A DNA stretch of 64,000 bases from Nitrobacter sp. NHB1 (GTDB taxonomy: Bacteria; Pseudomonadota; Alphaproteobacteria; Rhizobiales; Xanthobacteraceae). Below are positions 36,201-46,753 of the stretch, piece by piece. The stretch spans positions 2,952,001 to 3,016,000 of the forward strand of contig NZ_JBAMDA010000001.1 in assembly GCF_036964665.1 (NCBI RefSeq), in the 5' to 3' direction. A program made the position numbers and the translations under genes. The stretch's first letter is position 1; each line of letters starts with the position of its first letter. The notes under the pieces were generated by a model. The model saw nothing but the letters and a program-made list of their open reading frames with translations, searched no databases and was not told the DNA's origin.

Positions 36201-37716
36201 CTTCGCCCGTATACGCGGCCTGAACCGTGGAGGTGCCGACTTCCAGCCGCTCGATCTTTGCCTTGCCGCCGAGATCCGTGCTGCCCTTCAGCACGAGGGA
36301 TGCGCTGTCGCCGATCGCTGCCGCGAGAGCAGGGTCCCGCAGCGCGATGCCGGAAGCGCGCAAGCTTGCATCGATCGCGATGGTCGTGGCGAGATCGCTG
36401 AGTTCGGCCTCGGGAACGGCGTCGATCGAGGCTTCGAGCGCGTCAAGGCTGCCGTCGGGCAAACGGGCATCGGACACCGCGAGTTTCGCCGAAACGCGGG
36501 GCGCCTTCGCCGGGCCGTTGACCCGGCCGTCGAAGGTGAGGCTGCGGATCGAGCCCTGGTCGGTTTCGGTGACGTCGCCGTTGCTCGGCAGCGAGCGAAC
36601 GGTTGCCGAGAAATCCATTATCTTGTCGGCGCCGAGCGCGCCCTTCACCTCGAGCCGAGCGAGACGGCTGGTGAGCGTCAGCCCGTCCATGACGACGCTG
36701 CCGTCATCGCCGATGCGCGTGGCGCTATCGAGCCTGGTTTCGCCAGCGAAGACGGAGGCGGCAAGCGGCGGCAGCCAAGGCCCGAGATGACCGGAGACTC
36801 GGGTTGCGAGAACCCGGCCGGTCCCGCTTTGGTCGAGCGTGATGGCGCCGGTCGCATCAATCGTCGGGCCGGCCTGGAATTTCAGCGCGCCGCGAAAGCT
36901 GTCGAGCGTGCCCTTGCCGCGAAGCGCGAAAGCGATGGGCGGTTCGCCGGGAAACCGGCCGAGCTTGGACAACAGCCCGTGGGACGGCTCGTCCAACGTG
37001 ACATCGAGGGTGAGGGCATTGCCCTGCGGCACGAAGGCAAGCGCTACCTTGAAGCGGCCCGGGGAATCCTTGCGGGTCGCGTCGAGATTGAAGGTGAGCC
37101 CTTCCGAGGGCGAGCCCAGTTCGGTGTTTCCGGTCGCAGCCAAGCTTACGGCCTCGCCGAGAACCGGCTCACCGAGCACCAGCGCGTGCAGGTCGAACGC
37201 CTTCACCTGCACTTTCACCGGAAGGTCGGGCAGCATCGGCTGACTGGACTCCGCTGCGGATGGCCCCGGCTGTGCGGCGGGTTCGCTCGGCTCGGTGTCG
37301 GACTGGCCGGTCTCCGCGGTAGGCTGCTCAGGCTCCGCGACGGGCTGATCGGCGGCTTGCGGCTTCCGCCGGATCTCAAGCGTACCGATCTCGAGGCGGT
37401 CGATCTCCAGCCGGCCCAGCAGCAGCGCGGTGCGCCGCCAGACGAGGCGGGCGCGATCGAGCTTCAGCCAGATACCGTCCTTGTCGGTGATGGTAACGTC
37501 GCGGATCGTGGCGTCGGACGACAGCGCGCCATCGACGGCCCCGATATGCACCTGGGTTGCCGGCGTGGAGAGCGCCCGCGAAACGAGACCGGCGAGCAGA
37601 TCCTGCTGATTGTCGCCGGTCCCGCCGATCATCTTGTAGGCAACGACGCCGGCCGTCGTGACGCCGGCGAGCCCGAGTGCTGCGGCGGCAAGCAGGATGG
37701 TTCGCCGCGCGCGCAT
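33259..37716 (-). CDS. tamB: TamB: inner-membrane-anchored translocation and assembly module protein
   Basis: A 1485-residue protein with an N-terminal membrane anchor (RRTILLAAAALGLAGVTTAG) and a very long beta-helical/beta-taco body that bridges the periplasm. The C-terminal DUF490 domain ends SVGLGTRFEW, the typical TamB terminus, so the gene is complete despite the transposase fragment next to it. It works with TamA in outer-membrane protein insertion or lipid transport. A Pro/Glu/Ala-rich segment lies near residues 118-160. The ATG at 37716 overlaps the tamA stop by one base. Confidence 0.92.
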   Translation of the reverse strand: MRARRTILLAAAALGLAGVTTAGVVAYKMIGGTGDNQQDLLAGLVSRALSTPATQVHIGAVDGALSSDATIRDVTITDKDGIWLKLDRARLVWRRTALLLGRLEIDRLEIGTLEIRRKPQAADQPVAEPEQPTAETGQSDTEPSEPAAQPGPSAAESSQPMLPDLPVKVQVKAFDLHALVLGEPVLGEAVSLAATGNTELGSPSEGLTFNLDATRKDSPGRFKVALAFVPQGNALTLDVTLDEPSHGLLSKLGRFPGEPPIAFALRGKGTLDSFRGALKFQAGPTIDATGAITLDQSGTGRVLATRVSGHLGPWLPPLAASVFAGETRLDSATRIGDDGSVVMDGLTLTSRLARLEVKGALGADKIMDFSATVRSLPSNGDVTETDQGSIRSLTFDGRVNGPAKAPRVSAKLAVSDARLPDGSLDALEASIDAVPEAELSDLATTIAIDASLRASGIALRDPALAAAIGDSASLVLKGSTDLGGKAKIERLEVGTSTVQAAYTGEASRDRLRGRATGTVPDLGRFSGLAGLKLAGAVTLGLYLDGDLRHGRIDARLSGTGDRFATGLAALDGLAGPRVTLAADLSSGGNDTYTIREASLDGAHVAVRAKGRVTRDASDLAARIELPNLAAADARLSGVAALDARLTGGLAHPGLSLTAVLDRATAMQRPIPHLGLTATVADINGPCAIDIKLDGTVDGKPARGIVQASRRSIERASGNKADRGEQPTPAFAGWEARTLDIAIGSVSLTGAGATDAQNLARGEVHFAAGSLADIAPLALTDLAGAASLDLALADDGGRQSIRLTGKGTGLRAASTVIRNFDLRADGDDLYSRPVLNADAEINGAEIGGQTIANATLSAKGDADASTIGLSAKAAGFNLHAAGLLTPKQPIRFDLNRFTAKRGAKAVALQAPASFTLDDGTVLIQHLAIGIGGGRFTLDGKAGKVLDLKAVASAVPLAEAEVAVPGLGLGGTLDASAAIGGSASAPTGEYKIAVKRFTAPQTRSAGVPPIDITLNGRLEKTRIKLYATASAGKAGTLTAAGTVPLDAAEAIALTAKGRLDAAVANAMLSASGRTVSGIVQIDARVGGTRARPQVDGIATMSGGSFRDSLVGTRLDAIEAKVTAQGERISVERLSATTPNGGTLSGSGQVRIAPDAGFPGTVSIRGQQATLAASALATAQANLAINVTGALARDPKISGRVDLTHVSVDIPERLPSTLKPIEGIDHVNATGQAATRLAAARKAEAARNSKGKGRQALFNAALDVTVSAPNHVFVHGRGVNAELGGSLHVGGTTDKPVPKGAFSLYRGKMAVLGKTLNFTKGNLSFNGDFAPELDFAAEIQASDITAQIGISGPAAAPVFAFTSRPELPQDEILSRILFEKASGSLTTAQALQLAEVAAQFAGGGDGMLDRMRRSLGVDSLDVGVGAGGPTVGASRAIGDRLSVGVRTGATPSQSGLSANVDVTRHIRVESDVDAKGSTSVGLGTRFEW

Positions 37717-39749
37717 CAGAACGCCTGTCCGATGCTGACATAGACCGCCCATAGGCTGTCGCCGGGGCGCGGGTTCAGCGGCGTCGCGACATCGAGGCGG
37801 ATCGGCCCGACCGGCGTGAAATAACGCAGGCCGATGCCCGCGCCATAGCCGACATAGTCGTCGAAGTTCGGCAGCGATGAACTGGAGGCTGTGCCGAAAT
37901 CGATGAACGGCACGATGCCGATGGTCGGCGTGACCTTCACCCGCACCTCGGCGGAGCCTTCGACCAGACTGCGGCCGCCGACGATCTTGCCGAGCATCAT
38001 CGGCGAGATCGTATTGAAACCGAACCCGCGGACGGAGCCGCCGCCACCGGAGAAGAAGCGGTGCGCATCCGGAATACTGGCCAGCGGCGCGCCCCCGAGC
38101 GAGCCTACCGCCAGCCGGCCCGCCAGCACATATTTGGCGTCTTCGTCGAGCGCGTAATAAGTCGAGCCCGCGAGCCGCGCCTCATAGAGATCGATCGTCG
38201 AGCCCATCAGCTTCGGATAGGCATTGACCGTCGCGGCGAGACGCACGCCGCGCGTGGGATCGAGCAGGTTGTCGGTTGTGTCATAGCGTCCGCTGGCGGT
38301 GACGCCGATCAGCGTCGCATCGACCCGTCCGAGCACGTCCCGCGATTGCGATTGCTCGACCTGGAGGCCGGCCTGGGCCGAGGCCATCTCCGAAAAGCGA
38401 TGGATTACGCCGATGGTGCCGCGCACCGCATCGTTGGTGTAGCCGCCGAGGTCGTTGTTGCCGACGCGCTCGCGGAAGGCGGTGGCCTCGACGAGGAGAT
38501 CGTTGGGCGTACCGTATAAGGCTGGCTTGATGAAAGTCGCGGCGAATCGTGCGCCGAAATCGGAGGCGCTGAGATCTCTGAGGTTCGAATAGGAGGAGCC
38601 ATCGAGCCGCCGCAGCAGCGAGGCGGATGCATCGAGCCGCAAGCGCTCGGCGTTGCCGAACAGGTTGCGATGCTCGTAATAGGTGGAGACGCCGGGACCG
38701 TCGATGGTCGAATACTGCGCCGAGAAACCCGCCGCGTGCTTCGGCCTTTCGGTCACGTCGATGAAGATAGGCAGGTTGCCGTTGGCGTCGAGCCTGTCGC
38801 CCTCGCGGATGCGGATGCCGCCGATCGCCGGAATCTTGGCGATCGAGGTTTTCACCAGCGCCAGGCGCTCGGGCGAATAAGGCTCGCCTTCGCGCAGATG
38901 GACATGGGTGGCGACCACGCGCGGATCGATATCCCCGCTATCTGAAATCGCGACATGGCCGATGCCGGCCTTGGGACCGGGCTCGACCCGCAGCCGAAAA
39001 TCCATCGCGGCGGCGGCATGATCCACGGTGGCTTTCACGTCCGCAATCTTCGCCAGCGGATGACCGTTGCTGCGAAACCAGTCGATGAGTTTCAATTGCG
39101 CGGCGCGCAAATTGGCGGAGACCGCCGGATCGCCGGGCTTCAGCGGGAAGGCGCGACGCGGCAGCCGCTGCGGTGCCATCTCGCGGGGATAATCGACATC
39201 AACGGTGCGCAGCTTGAATATCGGACCGAGCCGCGCGGCGACCTTGACGGGAATGATTTTCCGGTTGCGAAAGCTCTCGGCGCGGCGCACTGCGGCGGCC
39301 AGACCGGTCTCGTCGGGCGAGACGGGAATCCCGTCGATCGTGATGTCGATCTCGGCGTTGTAGCGTCCAAGCCCCCAAAGGGCGTCGAGCAGCGGATTGA
39401 TGTCGGCCTGCAGGCGGCGCACGAGGCCTTCGCCGTCCTGCGGCGGCTCTTGCCGAAGACGATAGGTAGCGGAGGCATCGCGCAGCGCCTGTTCAGCGTC
39501 GCTGTCCTTCTTGCCGTCGGCCGTCCTGGCCTCGATTTCCACCCGATACGATAATGCTGTTGCGCTGATCGGTGGCGGCTTGTCGGAACCGAGCAGACCG
39601 GAAAGGTCGAACGCACGAGCAGGCTCGCATAGCGACCAGCCCGCGGTTCCGATGGCGGCACAACCGGTACACAGAAACAGCCTCGCCGCAGCGACAAAAT
39701 TTCTTCGTCTTGCCGGCCACTCCGAGGGAGCCGGGCATCGTGGCAGCAT
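37716..39749 (-). CDS. tamA: TamA: Omp85-family outer-membrane assembly protein
   Basis: A 677-residue protein with a signal peptide (hydrophobic stretch around residues 18-40, ending ARA), about three POTRA domains (to about residue 330) and a C-terminal 16-strand barrel. The barrel part includes GAGIGLRYFTPVGPIRLDVA, the conserved Omp85 motif, and ends VSIGQAF. It partners TamB, encoded immediately downstream. Start ATG at 39749; a shorter start within the leader cannot be excluded. Confidence 0.92.
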   Translation of the reverse strand: MLPRCPAPSEWPARRRNFVAAARLFLCTGCAAIGTAGWSLCEPARAFDLSGLLGSDKPPPISATALSYRVEIEARTADGKKDSDAEQALRDASATYRLRQEPPQDGEGLVRRLQADINPLLDALWGLGRYNAEIDITIDGIPVSPDETGLAAAVRRAESFRNRKIIPVKVAARLGPIFKLRTVDVDYPREMAPQRLPRRAFPLKPGDPAVSANLRAAQLKLIDWFRSNGHPLAKIADVKATVDHAAAAMDFRLRVEPGPKAGIGHVAISDSGDIDPRVVATHVHLREGEPYSPERLALVKTSIAKIPAIGGIRIREGDRLDANGNLPIFIDVTERPKHAAGFSAQYSTIDGPGVSTYYEHRNLFGNAERLRLDASASLLRRLDGSSYSNLRDLSASDFGARFAATFIKPALYGTPNDLLVEATAFRERVGNNDLGGYTNDAVRGTIGVIHRFSEMASAQAGLQVEQSQSRDVLGRVDATLIGVTASGRYDTTDNLLDPTRGVRLAATVNAYPKLMGSTIDLYEARLAGSTYYALDEDAKYVLAGRLAVGSLGGAPLASIPDAHRFFSGGGGSVRGFGFNTISPMMLGKIVGGRSLVEGSAEVRVKVTPTIGIVPFIDFGTASSSSLPNFDDYVGYGAGIGLRYFTPVGPIRLDVATPLNPRPGDSLWAVYVSIGQAF

Positions 39750-40075
39750 CTGTTCTTGAATTATTCCGCTCCCCCGAGCTTATTATCGGCTCAACCCGCG
39801 TCTTGATCCGCTCAGGCTCCGGCGATTCACTCGCCTCTGCAGCGCAACAGGCACCCCCGTGAAACTGTAGACATTATGATGGATTTTGTTGGGCGAAAAT
39901 ATGGAGCCGCGGTGCAGCGCACATCGGTTGAAAAAAGTCACGCATCTGAAGAGGTTCCTGGCGATACTTTTTCGCAACGTCGGTGCGGGAAGTACTCTCC
40001 TCATGCGGCTGCGGCTTGCGAAATCGAACGAATTGTGGCCTGTCTCGCCATGAAATCGATTGATGTGAGGAAATA
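39750..40075. other. Divergent spacer between tamA and the L,D-transpeptidase gene
   Basis: This 326-nt stretch has no credible gene on either strand. It must hold the promoters for tamAB (leftward) and the transpeptidase gene (rightward). The sequence is less GC-rich than its surroundings, but I could not assign promoter boxes or an operator with confidence. Confidence 0.4.
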
Positions 40076-40639
40076 ATGACGCGCGTTTTGGCTCTTTTGA
40101 TTGCCGCCGCCTTTGTTTTCAATGCGAAGTCCGCTTTCGCGCAGTACGTCGATACGCGCGGCTTCATGGATTTCGGGCCCAGTTTTACATCCGCAAATCC
40201 GATCCCGCGACAGCTTGTCCATTTCCAGAGCCGGTATGCGCCGGGCACCATCGTCATAAGCACCGCCGAGCGGCGGCTTTATCTCGTCCTCCCCGACGGC
40301 CAGGCGCTGAGATACGGCATCGGCGTCGGCCGCGACGGCTTCCGCTGGGGCGGCGTCCACCGCATCTCCGCCAAGAAGGAATGGCCGAGTTGGACCCCGC
40401 CGGCGCAGATGCTGCGCCGGCGTCCCGATCTGCCGCGCCACATGAAAGGTGGCATCGACAATCCGCTCGGCGCGCGCGCGCTGTATCTCGGCTCGACGCT
40501 CTACCGTATCCACGGCTCCAACGAACCGGAGACGATCGGACATGCGGTGTCCTCGGGCTGCTTCCGCATGACGAACGAAGATGTAAAGGACCTTTATGAC
40601 CGCGTGTCGGTCGGCACGACGGTCGTCGTCAAGAATTAG
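40076..40639 (+). CDS. L,D-transpeptidase (YkuD domain)
   Basis: A 187-residue secreted enzyme with a signal peptide (MTRVLALLIAAAFVFNAKSAFA) and a YkuD catalytic domain. The active-site pattern is complete: H146 in RIHGSNEPETIG and the nucleophile C162 in SSGCFRMTNEDV. Such enzymes form 3-3 cross-links in peptidoglycan or attach proteins to it. The stop codon TAG is the first triplet of a dispersed repeat. It is monocistronic by appearance. Confidence 0.92.
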   Translation: MTRVLALLIAAAFVFNAKSAFAQYVDTRGFMDFGPSFTSANPIPRQLVHFQSRYAPGTIVISTAERRLYLVLPDGQALRYGIGVGRDGFRWGGVHRISAKKEWPSWTPPAQMLRRRPDLPRHMKGGIDNPLGARALYLGSTLYRIHGSNEPETIGHAVSSGCFRMTNEDVKDLYDRVSVGTTVVVKN

Positions 40640-40766
40640 AGCGTTTTCGAGCGAAGCATGCCCTCGGGCTTGACCCGAGGATGGGCACCGATTCGCGTGA
40701 AGAAACGCGCCAATTGAAAATCATAGAGCCCCGCTTCTGATTCCATCAGAAGCGAAAAGGCTCTAG
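40637..40766 (+). repeat. Dispersed palindromic repeat, copy 3
   Basis: About 130 bp, from TAGAGCGTTTTCGAGCGAAG to GGCTCTAG. It includes CATGCCCTCGGGCTTGACCC, GATTCGCGTGAAG and the hairpin CGCTTCTGAT...ATCAGAAGCG. The first TAG (40637-40639) is the stop codon of the transpeptidase gene. Confidence 0.85.
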
Positions 40767-40854
40767 GTCGGGGCCGCGGGACGTAACGTCGGCCGGAATG
40801 CGCGCGCGAACACAGCGTTTGTGCCTACGCGCGGGTTAAGGGACCCCGGCCGTG

Positions 40855-41664
40855 ATGCATTCAGCTTTCCCGCGCAAGGTTGTCGCCGCCACCCTGATCG
40901 GAGCGGCGCTCTGCGCGCGCGCCGCCGTGCAGCCCGCCATCGCAGAGGTTGCGGGTGTCACCGCGCGCCAGCACGCCGACAGAAGGACATTCACCGACAG
41001 CGAGATTCTCGACGGGTTCTTCAAGATCGCCTTCGGCGCCGAGTACCATCTCGCCGGCCGGGTCGACCGCATCCGCAAATACGCCGGACCGGTGCGGGTG
41101 ATCGCAAACGGCATCAGGCGTGCCGACCGGAAGGCACAACTCGCGAAAGTGGTCGCCGATATCGCACGGCGCGTTCGGCATCTCGACATCGCCATGGCCG
41201 ACAGCATCGCCGCCGCCAACGTCACCGTCCGGCTGGTCCGCGACCGCGATCTCCATCGCACCATCGCCGCGCTCTATGGCGCCAGGCGGGCTCGCGAGAT
41301 TCACAAGTCGCTCGACCCTCAATGCCTGTCCGGCTTCCGCAAGAACGAGAAATACGAGATCCAGCATTCCGACGTGATCCTGACCGTCGACAACGGCAAT
41401 TTCATTTTCCTCGACTGCGCCTACGAGGAATTGCTGCAATCGCTGGGGCCGATCAACGACACCGATTCGGTGCCGTGGACCATGTTCAACGACAGCGTCC
41501 AGATGGGCTTCTTCGACATCTACGACCAGTACATCCTCAACATCCTCTACGATCCGCGCATCAACGCCGGCATGACCGTGCAGGAGGTCAAGGCAGTCCT
41601 GCCGCAGGTCATGATCGATGTGCGGGCATGGGTTGCGAAGGTCAACGACCTGCCGCTGGAGTGA
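40855..41664 (+). CDS. Secreted DUF2927-like protein
   Basis: A 269-residue protein with an N-terminal signal sequence (about 1-30, ending AIAE). The pattern ILDGFFKIAFGAEYHLAGRV, IRKYAGPVRV and CLSGFRKNEKYEIQHSDVIL, with a Cys-containing FLDCAYEELLQSLGP, resembles the DUF2927 group, which has no established function and may be a metzincin-like fold. No HExxH motif is present. GTG (40852) and ATG (40855) are adjacent; ATG is preferred. Confidence 0.7.
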   Translation: MHSAFPRKVVAATLIGAALCARAAVQPAIAEVAGVTARQHADRRTFTDSEILDGFFKIAFGAEYHLAGRVDRIRKYAGPVRVIANGIRRADRKAQLAKVVADIARRVRHLDIAMADSIAAANVTVRLVRDRDLHRTIAALYGARRAREIHKSLDPQCLSGFRKNEKYEIQHSDVILTVDNGNFIFLDCAYEELLQSLGPINDTDSVPWTMFNDSVQMGFFDIYDQYILNILYDPRINAGMTVQEVKAVLPQVMIDVRAWVAKVNDLPLE

Positions 41665-41675
41665 AGCGATTCGTC

Positions 41676-41810
41676 TCGTCATCCCCGCCTGCGCGGGGAT
41701 CCATACTCCCTGACGCGGTTGTCTTGCTATTCCCTTGCAAGAGACCAACCGGCGCTGCCTGCCCCACGAACGACGGTGCGTATGGGTCCCCGCCTGCGCG
41801 GGGACGACGA
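41676..41810. repeat. 135-bp element with 31-bp imperfect inverted ends
   Basis: The left end (41676-41706) and the reverse complement of the right end (41780-41810) agree at all but a few positions, both running from TCGTC through CCCCGC and GCGGGG to CCATAC. Each arm is itself palindromic (CCCCGCCTGCGCGGGG). It lies between two convergent genes (stop at 41664, stop at 41827), so it may act as a bidirectional terminator. Its form is that of a miniature inverted-repeat element. Confidence 0.6.
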
Positions 41811-41826
41811 CAATGTATGTCCGTGT

Positions 41827-43002
41827 CTACGCGGTCTTCTCGAACAACTCGCGGCCGATCAGCATGCGGCGGATTTCGCTGGTGCCGGCGCCGATTTCAT
41901 AGAGCTTGGCGTCGCGCAGCAGGCGTCCGGTCGGATAGTCGTTGATGTAGCCATTGCCGCCGAGCAACTGGATCGCATCCAGCGCGCACTGCGTCGCCTT
42001 CTCGGCAGCGTAAAGGATCGCCCCGGCCGCGTCCTCGCGCGTGGTCTCGCCGCGATCGCAGGCCTTCGCCACCGCATAGACATAGGCGCGGCACGCGTTC
42101 ATGGTGACGTACATGTCGGCGACCTTGCCCTGCACGAGCTGGAAGCCGCCGATCGGCTGTCCGAACTGCCTGCGCTCATGCACATAAGGCATCACCACGT
42201 CCATGCAGGCCTGCATGATGCCGAGCGGACCGGCGGCGAGCACGGCGCGCTCGTAATCGAGACCGGACATCAGCACGTTAATGCCGCTTCCGACCTCGCC
42301 GAGCACATTCTCCTCAGCCACCTCGCAGTCCTCGAACACCAGTTCACAGGTGTCTGAGCCGCGCATACCGAGCTTGTCGAGCTTCTGCGCGGTCGAAAAT
42401 CCCTTCAGGCCCTTTTCGACGATGAAGGCGGTGATGCCGCGCGACCCCGCTGCGGTATCGGTCTTGACGTAGACCACCAGCGTTTCCGCGATGGTCCCGT
42501 TGGTGATCCACATCTTGCTGCCGTTGAGAACGTAGCGGTCGCCCTTCTTGTCCGCCCTGGTCTTCATCGAGACCACGTCCGAACCGGCGCCCGGCTCCGA
42601 CATCGCCAGCGCACCGACATTCTCGCCGGAAATCAGCTTCGGCAGGTATTTGCGCTTCTGCGCCTCGCTGCCGTTGCGGCGCAATTGGTTGATGCAGAGA
42701 TTGGAGTGCGCGCCATAGGACAATCCGACCGAAGCCGAACCGCGCGAGATTTCCTCCATAGCGATGCAGTGTTCGAGGTAGCCGAGACTGGCGCCGCCAT
42801 AGTCCTCCTCGACCGTAATGCCGTGAAGACCGAGCGCGCCAAGTTTGGGCCAGAGGTCGCGCGGGAACTGGTTGGTCTTGTCGATCTCGGCCGCGCGCGG
42901 CGCGATCTCATTGTCGGAAAAATCGCGGACCGTCTCGCGGATCGCATCGGCGGTTTCGCCGAGGTCGAAATTGAAAGCACCAGGAGCGTTGGAAGGGGTC
43001 AC
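41827..43002 (-). CDS. ivd: Isovaleryl-CoA dehydrogenase-like acyl-CoA dehydrogenase
   Basis: A 391-residue FAD-dependent acyl-CoA dehydrogenase, the typical length for isovaleryl-CoA dehydrogenase of leucine breakdown. Signatures present are [57 protein letters not shown] and [20 protein letters not shown]. The glutamate in [13 protein letters not shown] sits at the position of the catalytic base characteristic of isovaleryl-CoA dehydrogenases. GGGAG precedes the GTG at 43002; an open frame to 43245 has no family similarity. Usual partners (methylcrotonyl-CoA carboxylase) are not adjacent in this window. Confidence 0.9.
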   Translation of the reverse strand: MTPSNAPGAFNFDLGETADAIRETVRDFSDNEIAPRAAEIDKTNQFPRDLWPKLGALGLHGITVEEDYGGASLGYLEHCIAMEEISRGSASVGLSYGAHSNLCINQLRRNGSEAQKRKYLPKLISGENVGALAMSEPGAGSDVVSMKTRADKKGDRYVLNGSKMWITNGTIAETLVVYVKTDTAAGSRGITAFIVEKGLKGFSTAQKLDKLGMRGSDTCELVFEDCEVAEENVLGEVGSGINVLMSGLDYERAVLAAGPLGIMQACMDVVMPYVHERRQFGQPIGGFQLVQGKVADMYVTMNACRAYVYAVAKACDRGETTREDAAGAILYAAEKATQCALDAIQLLGGNGYINDYPTGRLLRDAKLYEIGAGTSEIRRMLIGRELFEKTA

Positions 43003-43198
43003 GCGAAGTCTCCCGTATGCACGACCGGAGACCGATCGCGTTTCATTCCAGCAGCGACCATGCCACGGAGAGGGGACGGAGAGAAGAGACCGGCGCGATA
43101 GCTCTCTCCCGTCAATGCCTCCATGATGCGAGCGCGCGATGCGTCCGTGACCTTGCGGGTCGCGATGCCTGTATCGTCCCGCTCCGCATGTAAAAAGC

Positions 43199-43870
43199 TC
43201 AGGCCAAGACGAGATCGAACACCGCCGTGTAATGGCAGGCCGCACCGAGCAGGACGAACGAATGCCAGATGGCGTTCTGGAAGCGGAGCCGCCGCCAGGT
43301 GTGGAAGATCACGCCGAAGCTGTAGAGCGCCCCGCCCACGACCACAAACCATAGGGCCGTCGCGGACAGCGACGGCACCACGTCGTCGTAGATCGTGACG
43401 CCGCTCCACCCCATCACCAGATAGAGAACGATCGACAGCCGGTCGAACCGGCCCGGCAGAACCAGCTTGAGTGTCACTCCGATCATCGCCACGCACCAGA
43501 CTCCGATCAGCAGAGCGAGCGCAAATGCACTGTCCTTCACCTGCATGATGAACGGCGTATAGGTCGCCGCGATCAGAACGTAGATCGCGGAATGATCGAA
43601 GCGGCGCAGCAGCCATTTCCGCGGCGACACCGGCCAGAGGTTGTAGGTCGCGGACAATACCAGCATGGCCATCAGGCCGGCGACGTAGATGGACACGACC
43701 GCCACGTCGCGGCCGCCGGCATAAACGGCAGTGAACGCGATCAGCACCGTGGCCGCGATCAGGCCGGCGAGGACGCCGAGCACATGCACGACGCCGTCGG
43801 CGATCAGTTCGGCGCGGTCGTAATTCCAGCGGATCGCGCCGGCCGTGGCATTCGCGGGGTCGGTTTGCAA
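43199..43870 (-). CDS. Haemolysin III-family (PAQR-like) membrane protein
   Basis: A 223-residue protein with seven transmembrane helices. The PAQR metal-site motifs are visible: [11 protein letters not shown] near the N terminus, [19 protein letters not shown] mid-protein and [18 protein letters not shown] near the end. The family (YqfA/HlyIII) is linked to membrane stress and lipid homeostasis, and the name haemolysin is historical. The start is a TTG at 43870, as no in-frame ATG precedes the first conserved motif. Confidence 0.85.
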   Translation of the reverse strand: MQTDPANATAGAIRWNYDRAELIADGVVHVLGVLAGLIAATVLIAFTAVYAGGRDVAVVSIYVAGLMAMLVLSATYNLWPVSPRKWLLRRFDHSAIYVLIAATYTPFIMQVKDSAFALALLIGVWCVAMIGVTLKLVLPGRFDRLSIVLYLVMGWSGVTIYDDVVPSLSATALWFVVVGGALYSFGVIFHTWRRLRFQNAIWHSFVLLGAACHYTAVFDLVLA

Positions 43871-44092
43871 CGTCCCTAACTCGGGTTTGGGTCTATTTTC
43901 AATGTCTTGCGCTTGCAGAAAGGCGCTACAATGACGGCCGGTCCATCGTCAACGAAGTCTGAACACAAATAATGTACGGGTTGCCTCAAAGCCGAAACTT
44001 GATTTCTGCCCGAAAATCGCCACTTTCGGGTTGCCCGCACGCGATTTTCACGCTGTTCCACCCCCTAGCATTATCGTTGACATCACATCGAC

Positions 44093-45558
44093 ATGGCCTC
44101 CAGCTTTTCCGATATCGTTGAAGAAGCGCGTTTGTCGGCGCGGGCGCTGCTGGACTACGGCGAGAGCTTCTTCAACCCGACGGTCAGGCTCGGCGTAACG
44201 GGCCTGTCGCGTGCCGGCAAAACCGTATTCATCACGGCGCTGGTGCATGGCCTGTCGCGCGGCGGCCGGTTTCCGGTTTTTGAATCGCTCGCCAGCGGAC
44301 GCATCGCCCGCGCCCAGCTTGCCCCGCAGCCGGACGACGCGATACCGCGGTTCAGCTATGAACATCACGTCCAGACGCTGATCGCGGAGCGGCGCTGGCC
44401 GAACTCGACGGTTGATATCAGCGAGTTGCGGCTCGTGATCGGCTATCAAGGGCAAAACGGCACGGACCGGACCCTGACGCTGGATATCGTCGACTATCCC
44501 GGCGAATGGCTGCTCGATCTGCCGCTGCTCGACAAGAGCTATGAACAATGGTCGGCCGAGAGCCTGGCACTGTCGCGGCAACAGCCGCGCGCGCGGCTCG
44601 CACAGGCATGGCACGCGCATCACGCAACGCTCCGGCCCTCGGCCCGCGAGGACGAGCAGGCGACGCTCACTGCGGCGCGGCTGTTCACCGACTATCTCCG
44701 CGCCTGTCGGGACGAGCGTTTCGCCATGAGCCTGCTGCCGCCCGGCCGTTTCCTGATGCCGGGCAACCTCGCAGGCTCGCCCGCGCTTACCTTCGCTCCG
44801 CTCGATCTGCCAGCCGGGGGGGTCGCGCCCGATGGATCGCTATGGACGATGATGCGGCGGCGCTACGAGGCCTACAAGGACCTCGTGGTTCGGCCGTTTT
44901 TCCGCGATCACTTTTCGCGGCTCGACCGCCAGATCGTGCTGGTCGATACGCTCGCCGCTTTCAATGCGGGGCCGGAAGCGCTGTATGACCTCGAAGCCGC
45001 CCTCGCCGGAATTCTGGATTGCTACCGTGTCGGCCGCAGCACGTTCCTGGGTACGCTGTTCCGGCCGCGGATCGACCGCATCCTGTTCGCCGCCACCAAG
45101 GCCGACCATCTGCATCACAGCAGTCATGACCGGCTTGAGGCGATCCTGCGGCGCGTTGTGGAACGCGCTGCCTCACGGGCCGAAGTCGCCGGCGCCGCCA
45201 TCGACGTCGTCGCCCTGGCGGCCGTCCGCGCCACCCGCGAGGCGCAGGTGCGGTGCGGGCGCGAAAAACTGCCCTCCATTCTCGGTACGCCCCTGGCCGG
45301 CGAAGTCGCCAATGGCCAGCCCCTTGACGGCAACACCGAAGTGGCGACATTTCCGGGCGACCTGCCCACCGATCTCAAGGGCCTTTTCAGCGGCAACGGC
45401 GCGTTCCGCGGGCTGTCCACGACGGCGGTGGACCAAACCGATTTTCGCTTTCTGCGCTTTCGCCCCCCGCGCCTCCAAAACGACGGAACCCGCGATCCGG
45501 CTCTGCCGCATATCCGCCTCGACCGCGCGCTTCAGTTTCTGATCGGAGACCGACTGCA

Positions 45559-45562
<4 letters not shown>
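44093..45562 (+). CDS. ycjX: YcjX-like P-loop protein
   Basis: A 489-residue protein of the YcjX/DUF463 family. The P-loop GLSRAGKTVFITALVHGL begins near residue 37, and LDIVDYPGEWLLDLPLL acts as the Walker B-like G-domain motif. ILFAATKADHLH resembles a TKxD guanine-specificity motif, consistent with GTP binding in this family. The stop overlaps the ycjF-like gene by 4 nt, the common alphaproteobacterial pairing. Related genes belong to envelope stress regulons, but no such regulator is adjacent here. Confidence 0.9.
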
Positions 45563-46608
<1,046 letters not shown>

Positions 46609-46611
<3 letters not shown>

Positions 46612-46745
46612 AGCGTTTTTGAGCGAAGCATGTCCTCGGGCTTGACCCGAGGATGGGTGCCGGTTCGCGCGAAGAAAACGCGCCAATCAAAATCATAGAG
46701 CCTCGCTTCTGATTCCATCAGAAGCGAAAAGGCTCAAAGGCTCTG
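46609..46745 (+). repeat. Dispersed palindromic repeat, copy 4
   Basis: About 137 bp beginning TAGAGCGTTTTTGAGCGAAG and containing CATGTCCTCGGGCTTGACCC, CGGTTCGCGCGAAGAAAACG and the hairpin CGCTTCTGAT...ATCAGAAGCG, with a duplicated end (AAAGGCTCAAAGGCTCT). The opening TAG is the stop codon of the ycjF-like gene. The next gene (minus strand) ends 8 nt further on. Confidence 0.85.
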
Positions 46746-46753
46746 ACTACCGC

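Noticed and set aside
35701-37743. A 680-codon plus-strand open frame antisense to tamB.
   Set aside because: The opposite strand has the TamB anchor and C-terminal signature. The antisense product is Arg/Ala/Gly-rich with no family features.
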